From: Oscillospiraceae bacterium
Lineage (GTDB): Bacteria; Bacillota; Clostridia; Oscillospirales; Oscillospiraceae
NCBI GenBank assembly: GCA_017550645.1
Contig: JAFZOI010000016.1
Coordinates: forward strand, 124,001-188,000
Direction: 5' to 3'
Length of the DNA: 64,000 nt
Shown: piece after piece, positions 1 to 8,874 of the stretch
How positions within the stretch are numbered: position 1 is the stretch's first letter
How the letters are laid out: every line of letters starts with the position of its first letter
Position numbers and translations under genes: made by a program
Notes under the pieces: generated by a model
The model's input: only the letters and a program-made list of their open reading frames with translations
The model's database searches: none
Told to the model about the DNA's origin: nothing

Positions 1-302
1 ATGAACTCGGGATCTTCGCCGTTTTTTAGCATCTCGACGGGGCTTATGTAGATCGTGTCGACGCTCGAGCTGACGGCGAGCATTTTCATGTTCGTATCGT
101 AGATGGTCCCGCGCGAAGCGGTGATGGAAGTCTCCCTCACCTGCTGCTCCACGGCCTGGCTCTGGTACTGGTCATGGTCGATTATCATGATCTTGTAGAG
201 CTGTATCACAAGAACTATAAAAGCAACTATGCCGCACACTGCAAGCAAGAACAGCGTGCGGCCGGTATTCTGCCTCGTGGGCTTGTTGTTGGTAGCATCC
301 AT
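1..302 (-). CDS. class B penicillin-binding protein (FtsI/SpoVD type), 5' end only
   Basis: This is the first 100 codons of a peptidoglycan transpeptidase; the rest lies outside the window. A short polar N-terminus is followed by one hydrophobic segment (about residues 16-38, ending LVIQLYKIM), then the region with ETSITASRGTIYDTN, the conserved RG.I.D segment that opens the dimerisation domain of class B PBPs. It follows the ftsL-like gene by 55 bases in the usual dcw order, so septal synthesis (FtsI) or the sporulation paralogue SpoVD is expected. The catalytic SxxK region is not in view, so FtsI and SpoVD cannot be told apart. The start is the ATG at 302. Confidence 0.85.
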   Translation of the reverse strand, partial: MDATNNKPTRQNTGRTLFLLAVCGIVAFIVLVIQLYKIMIIDHDQYQSQAVEQQVRETSITASRGTIYDTNMKMLAVSSSVDTIYISPVEMLKNGEDPEF

Positions 303-357
303 AGATTATAGTCCCCCGGTTCGCGCATGGCCTCTCGGTAACAAATATTGCTTGAAC

Positions 358-888
358 CTACCGGAAATATTCCAAGAAATCGTCTATCATCGCCGAAAGC
401 GTGCTCGCCAGAGAGCTCTTTTCCGTCTCGCGCAGGATGACCGCCTGATCTCCCGCCGCGCGGCGGACGTAGGTGATCTGGTCGCCGTCGGCCTTGATCA
501 TGCCGAGCTCGCTCATGGCGTACCTCTCGACCTCGTCGAGGTCGAACGCGCCCTCGTACTGTATCTTCAGCCTCTCTCCCTCGGCGTTGAGCTGCTCGAG
601 GGTATTGGCGTATGAGACGTATTCGGCGCTGAGTTCCGAGAGCTTCATGAAGCTCGCCACCACCATGAACATCAATGCGAAGACGAGCACCGTCCCCAGC
701 AGGGCGAAGGGCGATACCGCCGTCCGAGGCCGGGCCGCGGCGCCTATGCTGACCTTTGCGTCGTCTCTTGTTCTGGGGTGCCGTTCGTGAGGATCGCGCG
801 CGGGTTCCTCGATCTCCGGCTGCTGTTCCGGGATCGCGTCGAAATCATATGCAAGACTTCCGTACGCGTAGAGATCGAATTCGTCCAT
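358..888 (-). CDS. ftsL: FtsL/DivIC-like septum protein
   Basis: A 176-residue bitopic protein: an acidic cytoplasmic N-terminus of about 58 residues, a single membrane segment at about 60-81, then a heptad-like region (about 82-112, Leu/Glu rich) and a short C-terminal domain with AMSELGMIKA, like the YAxxELGM stretch of FtsL/DivIC proteins. Such proteins link the FtsQ/DivIB complex and the PBP at the division septum. Primary sequence is poorly conserved in the family, so the call rests on topology and position between rsmH and a class B PBP. Its ATG follows the rsmH stop by 9 bases after a GAGG-type ribosome site. Confidence 0.78.
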   Translation of the reverse strand: MDEFDLYAYGSLAYDFDAIPEQQPEIEEPARDPHERHPRTRDDAKVSIGAAARPRTAVSPFALLGTVLVFALMFMVVASFMKLSELSAEYVSYANTLEQLNAEGERLKIQYEGAFDLDEVERYAMSELGMIKADGDQITYVRRAAGDQAVILRETEKSSLASTLSAMIDDFLEYFR

Positions 889-897
889 TTCAGATCC

Positions 898-1830
898 TCA
901 TATCCGTTCCGCGACGCGGAGCTTTGCGCTCCGGGCCCGCGGATTTATCTTAAGCTCGGCCTCCCCCGCCGTTATCGGCTGCCGCCCGACGCTCCTCAGC
1001 GTCTGAACGAAGCCGCATACGCAGATCGGAAGGTCGGGGGGGCAGGTACAGCCCCTTTCGCGCTTTCTTATCGCATTCTTTACAAGTCTGTCCTCGAGGG
1101 AATGGAAGCTTATTATCGCGAGCCTGCCGCCGGGGGCGAGCAGGTCGGGCGCCGTATCGAGCATCTCCTCGAGCGCGCCGAGCTCGTCGTTGACGGCTAT
1201 GCGCAGCGCCTGAAAAACTCTCTTTGCCGGATGCTGCTTTTCGCGCAGCGCCGCGGCGGGCATCGCGCCCTTTATTATCTCGACGAGCTCCCCGGTCGTC
1301 TCGATCGGGGCCTCGGCCCGTCTTCTGACTATCGCGGCGGCTATGCGCCTTGAGTACCTCTCCTCGCCGTACGTAAAGAAGATGCGCGCGAGCTCGTCTT
1401 CCGTTTCCCCGGCTATGAGCTCGGCCGCCGTGCGCCCGGAGCTTGGGTCCATGCGCATATCCAGCGGAGCGTCCGCCATATAGGAAAAACCCCTTGACGC
1501 CTCGTCGAGCTGAGGCGAGGAAACGCCGAGGTCAAAGAGCATGCCGTCGGCCTTTTCGACGCCGAGGCCGGAGAGTATCGAAGCGACGTCGCGGAAGTTG
1601 CCGCGCACCGGCGTGAAGCATTCAAACCGGGCCAGCCTCTCCGACGCCGCGCTGAGCGCTGAGGCGTCGCGGTCTATGCCGATGAGCCTGCCGCCGCGGA
1701 GCTTTTCGCAGATGGCCTCGGAGTGGCCTCCCCCGCCGAGCGTCCCGTCGACGTAGACGCCGCCGGGCTTTATGTTCAGAGCCTCGACGCACTCGTCGAG
1801 AAGAACGGGTCTGTGGCTGAAGGCGGCCAT
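898..1830 (-). CDS. rsmH: 16S rRNA (cytosine(1402)-N(4))-methyltransferase
   Basis: RsmH (MraW) methylates N4 of C1402 in the 16S rRNA P site using S-adenosylmethionine. The 310-residue length is normal. Residues about 26-38 carry the SAM-binding motif VDGTLGGGGHS, followed by LIGIDRD and, near the middle, MLFDLGVSSPQLDEA, all hallmarks of the family. The C-terminus ends with NPRARSAKLRVAER, also typical. The start codon overlaps the mraZ stop by one base (TAATG), so translation is probably coupled. Second gene of the dcw operon. Confidence 0.97.
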   Translation of the reverse strand: MAAFSHRPVLLDECVEALNIKPGGVYVDGTLGGGGHSEAICEKLRGGRLIGIDRDASALSAASERLARFECFTPVRGNFRDVASILSGLGVEKADGMLFDLGVSSPQLDEASRGFSYMADAPLDMRMDPSSGRTAAELIAGETEDELARIFFTYGEERYSRRIAAAIVRRRAEAPIETTGELVEIIKGAMPAAALREKQHPAKRVFQALRIAVNDELGALEEMLDTAPDLLAPGGRLAIISFHSLEDRLVKNAIRKRERGCTCPPDLPICVCGFVQTLRSVGRQPITAGEAELKINPRARSAKLRVAERI

Positions 1831-2246
1831 TACAGGCCGAGCTCGGCAAGGCCGGCGGAAATGTTCTCGGGCGTGAGCAGCTCGGCCTCCATGGCGGCGT
1901 ACTCTTCGCTGTCCCAGATCTCGGCGTGATTGGAAAAGCCGATGATCATGACGTTCTTTTTAAGGCCGATGAGGTCGCGCAGCTTCTGCGGGACGAGGAC
2001 GCGCCCCTGCGCGTCGATATCGCACTTGGCGGTGTTGGCAAAGAGCATGCGCATCCTGCGCGACTCGGCCAGCGGCTTGGCGTCGACCTTGGCGCAGAAG
2101 GCCTCCCAGCTGGAGGTCGAATAGACGGAGAGGCAGTGGTCTATGCTGAGCGTCACATAGCAGACTTCGCCGAGCTCCTCGCGGAGCTTGGCCGGGATAA
2201 AGAGCCTGCCCTTGGCGTCGATGCTGTGGGAATATTCGCCTGTCAC
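1830..2246 (-). CDS. mraZ: transcriptional regulator MraZ
   Basis: MraZ is a ring-forming DNA-binding repressor of its own dcw operon. Two SpoVT/AbrB-like half-repeats are visible, each with the D-x-x-G-R core: SIDAKGRLFIPAKLR near the N-terminus and DIDAQGRVLVPQKLR in the second half. I place the start at the GTG at 2246, which gives the family N-terminus (TGEYSHSIDAKGR) and lies 11 bases after the AAGGAG ribosome site at 2258-2263. An in-frame GTG at 2255 is only 2 bases from that site and is less likely. First gene of the operon, with its own target boxes just upstream. Confidence 0.95.
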   Translation of the reverse strand: MTGEYSHSIDAKGRLFIPAKLREELGEVCYVTLSIDHCLSVYSTSSWEAFCAKVDAKPLAESRRMRMLFANTAKCDIDAQGRVLVPQKLRDLIGLKKNVMIIGFSNHAEIWDSEEYAAMEAELLTPENISAGLAELGL

Positions 2247-2302
2247 TCCGCTCACCTCTCCTTCGTGTCTCAGAGCGCGATTTTGTGGGTTTTGGGTGTA
2301 AA

Positions 2303-2333
2303 ATTAGACACTTCTCCCCACTTCGCTCCACTT
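2303..2333 (-). promoter_or_regulatory. MraZ operator: three 10-bp-spaced boxes
   Basis: Read on the minus strand, three direct repeats follow each other with a 10-base period: AAGTGGAGCG, AAGTGGGGAG, AAGTGTCTAA. GTGG-type repeats one helical turn apart between the promoter and mraZ are the known MraZ target in several phyla. They start 9 bases downstream of the -10 element, so a bound MraZ ring would block promoter clearance. Confidence 0.78.
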
Positions 2334-2341
2334 ATAGGGTT

Positions 2342-2369
2342 ATTATAACGAATTTTCAGCAAATTGCAA
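2342..2369 (-). promoter_or_regulatory. sigma-70 promoter of the dcw operon
   Basis: On the minus strand TTGCAA (2364-2369) and a perfect TATAAT (2342-2347) are separated by 16 bases. It fires into the MraZ boxes and mraZ. Confidence 0.8.
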
Positions 2370-2453
2370 GGGGGAAAATCAAAAAATTATGTAAATCAAA
2401 GCGATTTTTTTGAGCGCCGCACGGACGGCGGACGGCGCGGCCGCCGGGCGGCG

Positions 2454-2482
2454 TTGACGGAGCGCGCTTTTAATAGTATATT
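2454..2482 (+). promoter_or_regulatory. promoter of the glycyl-radical activase gene
   Basis: TTGACG (2454-2459) and TATATT (2477-2482) are 17 bases apart, about 70 bases upstream of the activase ATG. Confidence 0.55.
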
Positions 2483-2552
2483 GGGGGTGTGAAACACTAT
2501 CTCCCCTCCGCGGTCACGGCGCGCCGGCAGGGATGAAAAGGCGGTATCTCCC

Positions 2553-3500
2553 ATGCTCACCGGAAGGATATTCGACATTCAGGGCTTCTCCGTCCACGAC
2601 GGGCCCGGCATACGCACGACCGTGTTTTTCAAGGGCTGCCCCCTGCGCTGCGCATGGTGCCACAGCCCCGAAAGCCAGGAGTTCCCGGCGGAGCTCAACT
2701 GGATGGAGATAAAGTGCGCGGGCGTCGAGCGCTGCGGCAAATGTATTGCCGCCTGCCCGCAGGGCGCGATCTCTCCCGCCGGGACGAGGCGCGACACGCT
2801 GACGGACGAGGATATAACGCTCGTGCGAGTGGACAGGAAAAAGTGCGTCGGTTGCTTCAAATGCGCCGCGGCCTGCGTCCACAAGGCTCTCTACGTCTGC
2901 GGGAAGGAATACACGGTCGACGAGCTCATGGAGCGAATTGTCAAGGACAGGCCCTTTTACGAGCAGTCCGGCGGCGGCGTGACCTTCTCGGGCGGGGAGT
3001 GCCTCTGGCAGCCGGAATTTCTGCTCGAGGTCCTCAAAAGATGCCGCGCCGAGGGCGTGCATACCGCCGTCGACACGACCGGATATGTAAACCGCCGCTT
3101 CCTCGAGCCGACCGTCCCCTATACGGACCTCTATCTTTACGACATAAAGCAGATGGACAGCGAGCTGCACAAGCGGCTGACGGGCGTCCCGAACGAGCTC
3201 ATCCTCGAAAACGCGCGCTATCTCGCCTCGGCGGGAGCGAAGTTCCAGATACGCATCCCGGTCATCCCGCTCTTTAACGACGACGAGGCCTCCTTCGAGG
3301 CGGCGGGTAAGTTCATCCTCGAGCTCGGAGACGCGGTCGAGGTCGTACAGCTCCTGCCGTACCACAACCTCGGCGTCGTCAAATGGGCGCGCCTCGGGCG
3401 CGACACGCCCGTATTCGAGGCGGAGGCGCCCTCCGACGAGCTCATGCAGGCGCGCAAGGCCCAGCTCATCGCGATGGGGCTCAACGTCGTCATCCACTGA
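2553..3500 (+). CDS. glycyl-radical enzyme activating protein (radical SAM, PflA family)
   Basis: Radical SAM activase that puts the glycyl radical on a partner enzyme. The N-terminal GFSVHDGPGIRTTVFFKGCP leads into the cluster motif C29-x3-C33-x2-C36, followed by an inserted ferredoxin-like module with CGKCIAACP and CVGCFKCAAAC (two more [4Fe-4S] clusters). At 315 residues it matches the long activases of non-PFL enzymes (hydroxyphenylacetate decarboxylase, choline or glycerol lyase types) rather than the short PflA. No glycyl-radical enzyme lies beside it, so the substrate protein is unknown. The upstream ribosome site is weak. Confidence 0.9.
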   Translation: MLTGRIFDIQGFSVHDGPGIRTTVFFKGCPLRCAWCHSPESQEFPAELNWMEIKCAGVERCGKCIAACPQGAISPAGTRRDTLTDEDITLVRVDRKKCVGCFKCAAACVHKALYVCGKEYTVDELMERIVKDRPFYEQSGGGVTFSGGECLWQPEFLLEVLKRCRAEGVHTAVDTTGYVNRRFLEPTVPYTDLYLYDIKQMDSELHKRLTGVPNELILENARYLASAGAKFQIRIPVIPLFNDDEASFEAAGKFILELGDAVEVVQLLPYHNLGVVKWARLGRDTPVFEAEAPSDELMQARKAQLIAMGLNVVIH

Positions 3501-3508
3501 CGACCCTC

Positions 3509-3537
3509 TTGTCCGGCGCCGCAAGGTGTGATATAAT
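3509..3537 (+). promoter_or_regulatory. promoter of the holB-ricT unit
   Basis: TTGTCC (3509-3514), 17-base spacer and perfect TATAAT (3532-3537), right after the activase stop codon and 51 bases before the next start. Confidence 0.62.
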
Positions 3538-3588
3538 AAATCAATTACAGGACAGATCGGGGCGCGGCCCCGGGACGGGAGGCTCACC

Positions 3589-4326
3589 GTGACGGCGTAC
3601 AACACCAATACCCACGCATGGCTGCTGCACGGCGGGACCGCCGCCGAACGCGAGAAGCTCGCGGGCGAGATCGCCGCCGCCGCGGTATGCCGCGGGAGCG
3701 AGCCGCCCTGCGGGGTCTGTCCCGCGTGCGTCAAGGCAGCAAAGGGCCTCCATCCGGACATCATCCGCGTCGAGCGCGAGGAGGACAGGGCCGCCATTTA
3801 CGTCCGGCAGATACGCGCGCTGAGCGAGGACGCGGCGGTCGCCCCGAACGAGGCCGACCGCAAGGTCTATATCGTCCCCGAGGCGGACAAGCTCGTCCCG
3901 CAGGCGCAAAACGCATTTCTCAAGCTCCTTGAGGAGCCGCCGAAGGGCGTGTGCTTCGTCCTTTGCGCGGCGACGATAGGCTCCATTCTCCCGACCGTTC
4001 TCTCCCGCTGCTCGCGCGTCAGGCTCCGCGGCGAGGAGGAATTCGAGACCTCTCCCCTGCTGGACGCGGTCGTCCGCGGGAGCGAGATCGAAAAGATCAC
4101 TGCAGCGCTCAGCTTCGAAAAGCTCGACAGAGCTGCGACGGCCGACGCGCTGACCGCCCTCTGGCGCGGCCTCGCGGACGAGGCGCGCAGGGCGCCCGAC
4201 CCGGCCGAGCGCGAGCGGCTGGCCGAGCTGGCCGACTTTACGGCCGATCTGCGGGAAAAGGCGGCGTTCCTGAGTTCCGGGAGCGTGTCGGGCCTGCTCG
4301 CGGCAAAACTTATAGACTCAAAATGA
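3589..4326 (+). CDS. holB: DNA polymerase III subunit delta'
   Basis: Clamp-loader subunit of the replicase. Visible are a P-loop position without the lysine (LLHGGTAAERE, as in the non-ATPase delta' subunit), a four-cysteine zinc module (C34, C41, C44, C47), the KVYIVPEADKL and QNAFLKLLEEPP segments, and the SRC motif (LSRCSRVRL). The protein is 245 residues, short at the C-terminal collar domain compared with Escherichia coli HolB (334) but close to other short clostridial forms. The start is a GTG after GGGAGG. Next to ricT as in many Bacillota (holB-yaaT order). Confidence 0.88.
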   Translation: MTAYNTNTHAWLLHGGTAAEREKLAGEIAAAAVCRGSEPPCGVCPACVKAAKGLHPDIIRVEREEDRAAIYVRQIRALSEDAAVAPNEADRKVYIVPEADKLVPQAQNAFLKLLEEPPKGVCFVLCAATIGSILPTVLSRCSRVRLRGEEEFETSPLLDAVVRGSEIEKITAALSFEKLDRAATADALTALWRGLADEARRAPDPAERERLAELADFTADLREKAAFLSSGSVSGLLAAKLIDSK

Positions 4327-4336
4327 GGTAAAACAC

Positions 4337-5560
4337 ATGACAGACGTTGTCAGCATACAGTTCCGCGGACGCGGAAAGACCTATTACTTCGACCCGAACG
4401 GCCTCGAGCCCGCGGACGAGCAGCCCGTCATAGTCGAGACGGCAAAGGGCACGGAATACGGCATATGCGTGCGCGGCGTGCACCCCGTCGCGGACGAGGC
4501 CGTCGTTCAGCCGCTCCGCCCCGTCGTGCGCATAGCGACGGACGCGGACAAGGCGCTCTTCGAGGCGAATCTCGAAAAGGAGAAAAAGGCCTTCGATATC
4601 TGCACCGAGCGCATCGCCGCGCACGGGCTCGACATGAAGCTCGTCGACGTCGAATACGGCTTCGACGGCAGCAAGATACTCTTCTTCTTTACGAGCGACG
4701 GGCGCGTGGACTTCCGCGCGCTGGTCAAAGACCTCGCCGCCATCTTCCGGACCCGCATCGAGCTGCGCCAGATAGGCGTGCGCGACGGGGCGAAGATGCT
4801 CGGCGGGCTCGGCATCTGCGGGCGGCCGTTTTGCTGCTCGACCTTCCTCGACGACTTCCATCCCGTCTCTATCAAGATGGCCAAGTCGCAGTCGCTCTCG
4901 CTCAACCCCGCGAAGATAAGCGGCACCTGCGGGCGGCTCATGTGCTGCCTGAAATACGAGCAGGAGGCCTACGAATACCTCATCCGCAGCTCTCCGAAGG
5001 AGGGCAGCGTCGTCGACACGCCGGCGGGCAAGGGCGTCATAACCGACCTCAATCTGCTGCGCCGCACGGCGAAGGTCAGACTCGATGACCCCTCCGAGAC
5101 GACGCTCCAGAGCTATCCGCTCAGCCGCCTCGGCTATATGCTCAACGGCGCCTACGTCGAGCCGGAACCCGAGCCGGAGCCCGAGCCCGAGCCGGAATGG
5201 AGCTTCGCCGAGGTCCTCGCGCCCGAGGAGCCGAAGCCCGAGCGCCGCAGGCAGAACAGGCATGGAGGCAAAAAGCCCGAGGAGAAGGCCGAGCCGGCCG
5301 AGTCCCCCGTCAAGACCGAGGGCGAGCGCAGGGAGGGAGAGCACAAGCCCCGCCGCCGCGGAAAAAGGCACGGCGGGAGCAGGCCCGAGGCTCAGAAGCA
5401 GGAGCAGGCCAAGCCGAAGCAGGAAAACGCCCCGAAGCAGGGCGCGGCTCCCAAGCAGGAAAACGGGCAGAACGCCCCGAAGAAAGAGGGCTCCTCCAAG
5501 TCCTCGCGCAAGAGGCGGCATCACCGCGGCCCGCGCCCGGAAAACAGACAGCAGCAATAA
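4337..5560 (+). CDS. ricT: PSP1 domain protein RicT (YaaT) with a long low-complexity tail
   Basis: RicT works with RicA and RicF as a complex that assists RNase Y mRNA processing and, in Bacillus, competence and sporulation. The core (about residues 1-275) has the PSP1 domain with the expected cysteine pairs GICGRPFCC and GTCGRLMCC, which hold Fe-S clusters in the Bacillus complex. The protein then runs to 407 residues with (EP)n repeats (about 276-287) followed by more than 100 residues rich in Lys, Arg, Glu, Gln and Pro. Bacillus RicT stops near residue 275, so the tail is an addition. Starts 10 bases after holB. Confidence 0.92.
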   Translation: MTDVVSIQFRGRGKTYYFDPNGLEPADEQPVIVETAKGTEYGICVRGVHPVADEAVVQPLRPVVRIATDADKALFEANLEKEKKAFDICTERIAAHGLDMKLVDVEYGFDGSKILFFFTSDGRVDFRALVKDLAAIFRTRIELRQIGVRDGAKMLGGLGICGRPFCCSTFLDDFHPVSIKMAKSQSLSLNPAKISGTCGRLMCCLKYEQEAYEYLIRSSPKEGSVVDTPAGKGVITDLNLLRRTAKVRLDDPSETTLQSYPLSRLGYMLNGAYVEPEPEPEPEPEPEWSFAEVLAPEEPKPERRRQNRHGGKKPEEKAEPAESPVKTEGERREGEHKPRRRGKRHGGSRPEAQKQEQAKPKQENAPKQGAAPKQENGQNAPKKEGSSKSSRKRRHHRGPRPENRQQQ

Positions 5561-5597
5561 AAAAACGCGCCTCCGTGATTCGCGGAGGCGCGTTTTT
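5561..5597. terminator. bidirectional intrinsic terminator
   Basis: A perfect stem AAAAACGCGCCTCCG / CGGAGGCGCGTTTTT with a 7-base loop, just after the ricT stop. The A and T runs make it work in both directions. Confidence 0.88.
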
Positions 5598-5624
5598 CAT
5601 GCGATATATACGGATAAAGGAAGA

Positions 5625-5648
5625 CCCCTCCGGAAGTTCCGGAGGGGC
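5625..5648 (-). terminator. terminator of the zinc-ribbon/Big2 gene
   Basis: GC-rich perfect stem (CCCCTCCGGAA / TTCCGGAGGGG) followed on the minus strand by a TCTTCCTTT tail, 16 bases beyond the stop of the minus-strand gene. Confidence 0.7.
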
Positions 5649-5663
5649 CTTGTTCGTTATTCG

Positions 5664-6623
<960 letters not shown>

Positions 6624-6688
6624 GAGCGTCCTCCCTTGAACGAAAACTTTATCTTAATCCGTAACAGTTCACATAATGTCTATTCTTG

Positions 6689-6717
6689 ATTTTAATCCCT
6701 TTTTCGGCTTTCGTCAA
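6689..6717 (-). promoter_or_regulatory. promoter of the zinc-ribbon/Big2 gene
   Basis: On the minus strand TTGACG (6712-6717), 17 bases, TAAAAT (6689-6694). Confidence 0.62.
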
Positions 6718-6781
6718 CGTTTATTTTCCCTTTTTGACGTTTTACGATGATAAGACGTCCGCCGGGGCGGAAAAGTGCCCG

Positions 6782-7228
6782 TTATTCGGGGAATATCTGC
6801 TCGGTAACGGCGTCGGAGGCGTTCGTCCCGCTCACGCGCAGATAATAGACCTCGCCGAATTTGAGCTCGAGCGGCACGGACTGCCCGCAGTAGATGCCCA
6901 CGCCGTCGTAGCCGAGCAGGACGACGCGCATCATGACGTTCATGCCCTTTTTTAGATCGTCCTCCATGAGGCGGAAATTGACGACGTCGCCGTCGTGGTA
7001 CCCGCCCTCGGTCTTCGAGGCGACCTTCGTTCCGGCGTTGAGGCCGTTGACGGACCATTCGAGCTCGAGCTTCTTGCCCGCGAGCTCGCCCGTGAGCTCG
7101 ACGGAGATGACGACGTTATAGCTGCGGGAGAGCTTCTCGGCCTCGGTCTTCTTCTTGCAGCCGCCGAGGCAGGTCAGCATGAGAGCGAGCGCGAGAACGA
7201 GCGCGGCGGCTCTTTTCAGGTTTTTCAT
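6782..7228 (-). CDS. small lipoprotein of unknown function
   Basis: 148 residues. The N-terminus is a lipoprotein signal: basic start (MKNLKRAA), hydrophobic core, lipobox LGGC with the lipidated cysteine at about residue 24, then a Lys/Glu-rich tether. The mature part has alternating beta-type strands without a motif I recognise. It overlaps the stop of the flavoprotein gene by four bases (ATGA), so the two are translated together; why a lipoprotein should be coupled to a cytoplasmic flavoprotein is not clear. Confidence 0.85.
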   Translation of the reverse strand: MKNLKRAAALVLALALMLTCLGGCKKKTEAEKLSRSYNVVISVELTGELAGKKLELEWSVNGLNAGTKVASKTEGGYHDGDVVNFRLMEDDLKKGMNVMMRVVLLGYDGVGIYCGQSVPLELKFGEVYYLRVSGTNASDAVTEQIFPE

Positions 7229-7824
7229 ATCTTCTCGAATACCTCCGGCCCGTGCTTGCAGATCGGGCAGACGAAATCGGCGGGGAGCTCGTCGCCCTCA
7301 TAGATATAGCCGCAGACGGTGCAGCGCCAGCCCTTGGAGGCCGCGGCGGGCTTTTTGGGCTTGATCTCGTTCTGATAGCGCTCGTAGGTCAGGCTCTCGA
7401 CATCGGAGAGCTTTATGGCGTCGGTGACTTCGCCGATGAAGAGCGTATGGCTGCCGAGGTCGATGGACTCGACGACCTTCGCCGAGAGGACGGCGTTAGC
7501 AAACTGCGGGAAGTACGCGAGGCCGTTTTCCGTCCTCTTGAACCAGTAGTCCCCGAGCTTGTCCACGTCGCGCCCGCTCTGAAAGCCGAAGTGCTCGAAG
7601 GCGGAAAACGGCGTGTCCTTATCCAGCACCGAGACGTTGAAGACGCCCGTGCGCGAGATCATCTCGCGGGTATAGTTGGCGTTTATGACCGCGACAGAGA
7701 TGCGTATCGGGTCCGACGCCGCCTGCTGGACGGTATTGACGATGCAGGCGTTGTCCCGCTCGCCCTCGCGGGTCGAGAGCAGGAACAGGCCGTACGTCAG
7801 CTTGTAAATGGCTTTTTTATCCAC
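7225..7824 (-). CDS. flavin reductase-rubredoxin fusion (high molecular weight rubredoxin type)
   Basis: 199 residues. Residues about 1-155 are an FMN-binding flavin-reductase-like domain (NACIVNTVQQAASDPIRISVAVINANYTREMI), and residues about 164-199 form a complete rubredoxin with the iron ligands CTVC and CPIC. Such fusions act as NADH- or ferredoxin-linked oxygen/NO-detoxifying electron carriers in anaerobes (for example the Moorella Hrb protein with flavodiiron FprA). No flavodiiron protein is encoded nearby. Confidence 0.9.
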   Translation of the reverse strand: MDKKAIYKLTYGLFLLSTREGERDNACIVNTVQQAASDPIRISVAVINANYTREMISRTGVFNVSVLDKDTPFSAFEHFGFQSGRDVDKLGDYWFKRTENGLAYFPQFANAVLSAKVVESIDLGSHTLFIGEVTDAIKLSDVESLTYERYQNEIKPKKPAAASKGWRCTVCGYIYEGDELPADFVCPICKHGPEVFEKI

Positions 7825-7866
7825 GAATATCCCTCCGAGATATGATTTGTCCCGTTCTGATATTAC

Positions 7867-7895
7867 ATTTTACACCAAGCGGGCCGCCTTGTCGA
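7867..7895 (-). promoter_or_regulatory. promoter of the flavoprotein-lipoprotein pair
   Basis: On the minus strand TCGACA (7890-7895), 17 bases, TAAAAT (7867-7872). Confidence 0.5.
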
Positions 7896-7971
7896 TAGCA
7901 TTTCTTGCAAAGGCGCGGCTGGCGTGTTATCCTTATTTTATCCTGAAAATATGACAAGACCGGAGGCCGAC

Positions 7972-8808
7972 ATGGACGCTCTGATAGAAAAGATACTGCA
8001 AAAGGACAATCCGACCGTCGCGGGGCTCGACCCGAGGCAGGCGCACCTGCCGCCGGAGCTCAGGGAGATGCCGCCCGACGAGGCGTATCTCAAATTCAAC
8101 CTCGGGCTCATCGACGCGCTGGCGGACGTCGTCCCGGCTGTCAAGCCGCAGGCGGCCTGCTACGAGGCGCTCGGCGCGGCGGGCATGGCCGTCCTCGAGA
8201 AGACGATTGCCGCGGCGCGCGAGGCGGGGCTCTACGTCATCTCCGACGCAAAGCGCGGGGATATAGGCAGCACGGCCGAGGCCTACGCCGAGGCGTGGCT
8301 AGCCGACGGGCCGCTCGGCTCCGACGCGGTCACGGTCAACCCCTATCTCGGCTCGGACGGGATACTTCCCTTCCTCGCTACAGGGCGCGACGTCTTCGCG
8401 CTCGTCAAGACCTCCAATCCCTCGTCGGCGGAGCTGCAGGACCTCGATTGCGGCGGCGAGCCGCTCTATATGCGCGTGGCTAAGCTCGTCGAAAAGCTCG
8501 GGGCCGAGAGCGTCGGCGAGCACGGATATTCAAAGCTCGGAGCCGTCGTCGGCGCGACGCATCCGGCCGAGCTCGCGCAGCTTCGCGCGGCGTTTCCGAC
8601 CGTGTTCTTCCTCGTCCCCGGCTACGGGGCGCAGGGCGGCGGGGCCGCCGACGTCGCGGGGGCGTTCGACGAAAAAGGGCTCGGCGCGATAATAAACTCC
8701 TCGCGCGGGATCATCGCGGCGTGGAAGAAGACCGGCGGCGACTGGCGCGACGCGGCGAGGAGCGAGGCAATCGCCATGCGCGAGGCTCTCCGCGCAGCCG
8801 GAAAATAG
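7972..8808 (+). CDS. pyrF: orotidine 5'-phosphate decarboxylase (type 2)
   Basis: Makes UMP from OMP in pyrimidine synthesis. The catalytic motif reads DAKRGDIGSTAEAYAEAWL (the DxKxxDI of the family), with the TVAGLDP start region of the long type 2 enzymes and a phosphate-binding region near the end (INSSRGIIAAW). I chose the ATG at 7972 because GGAGG at 7962-7966 is well spaced and it gives the normal N-terminus MDALIEKIL...NPTVAGLDP; upstream in-frame starts at 7951 and 7924 have no ribosome site. 278 residues. No other pyrimidine gene is next to it. Confidence 0.95.
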   Translation: MDALIEKILQKDNPTVAGLDPRQAHLPPELREMPPDEAYLKFNLGLIDALADVVPAVKPQAACYEALGAAGMAVLEKTIAAAREAGLYVISDAKRGDIGSTAEAYAEAWLADGPLGSDAVTVNPYLGSDGILPFLATGRDVFALVKTSNPSSAELQDLDCGGEPLYMRVAKLVEKLGAESVGEHGYSKLGAVVGATHPAELAQLRAAFPTVFFLVPGYGAQGGGAADVAGAFDEKGLGAIINSSRGIIAAWKKTGGDWRDAARSEAIAMREALRAAGK

Positions 8809-8821
8809 TTTTCCCGATGTG

Positions 8822-8851
8822 TTGATTTTTCCCCGCGCTTCGTGGTATAAT
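8822..8851 (+). promoter_or_regulatory. promoter of the small membrane protein gene
   Basis: TTGATT (8822-8827), 18 bases, perfect TATAAT (8846-8851), 12 bases after the pyrF stop. Confidence 0.66.
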
Positions 8852-8874
8852 TATTTAAGATAAAGTCAAAGGAG

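Noticed and set aside
7909..7925. An AAAGGC loop near pyrF resembling the ANTAR hexaloop
   Set aside because: The flanking stem would be only 4 bp with two G-U pairs, and no terminator overlaps it.
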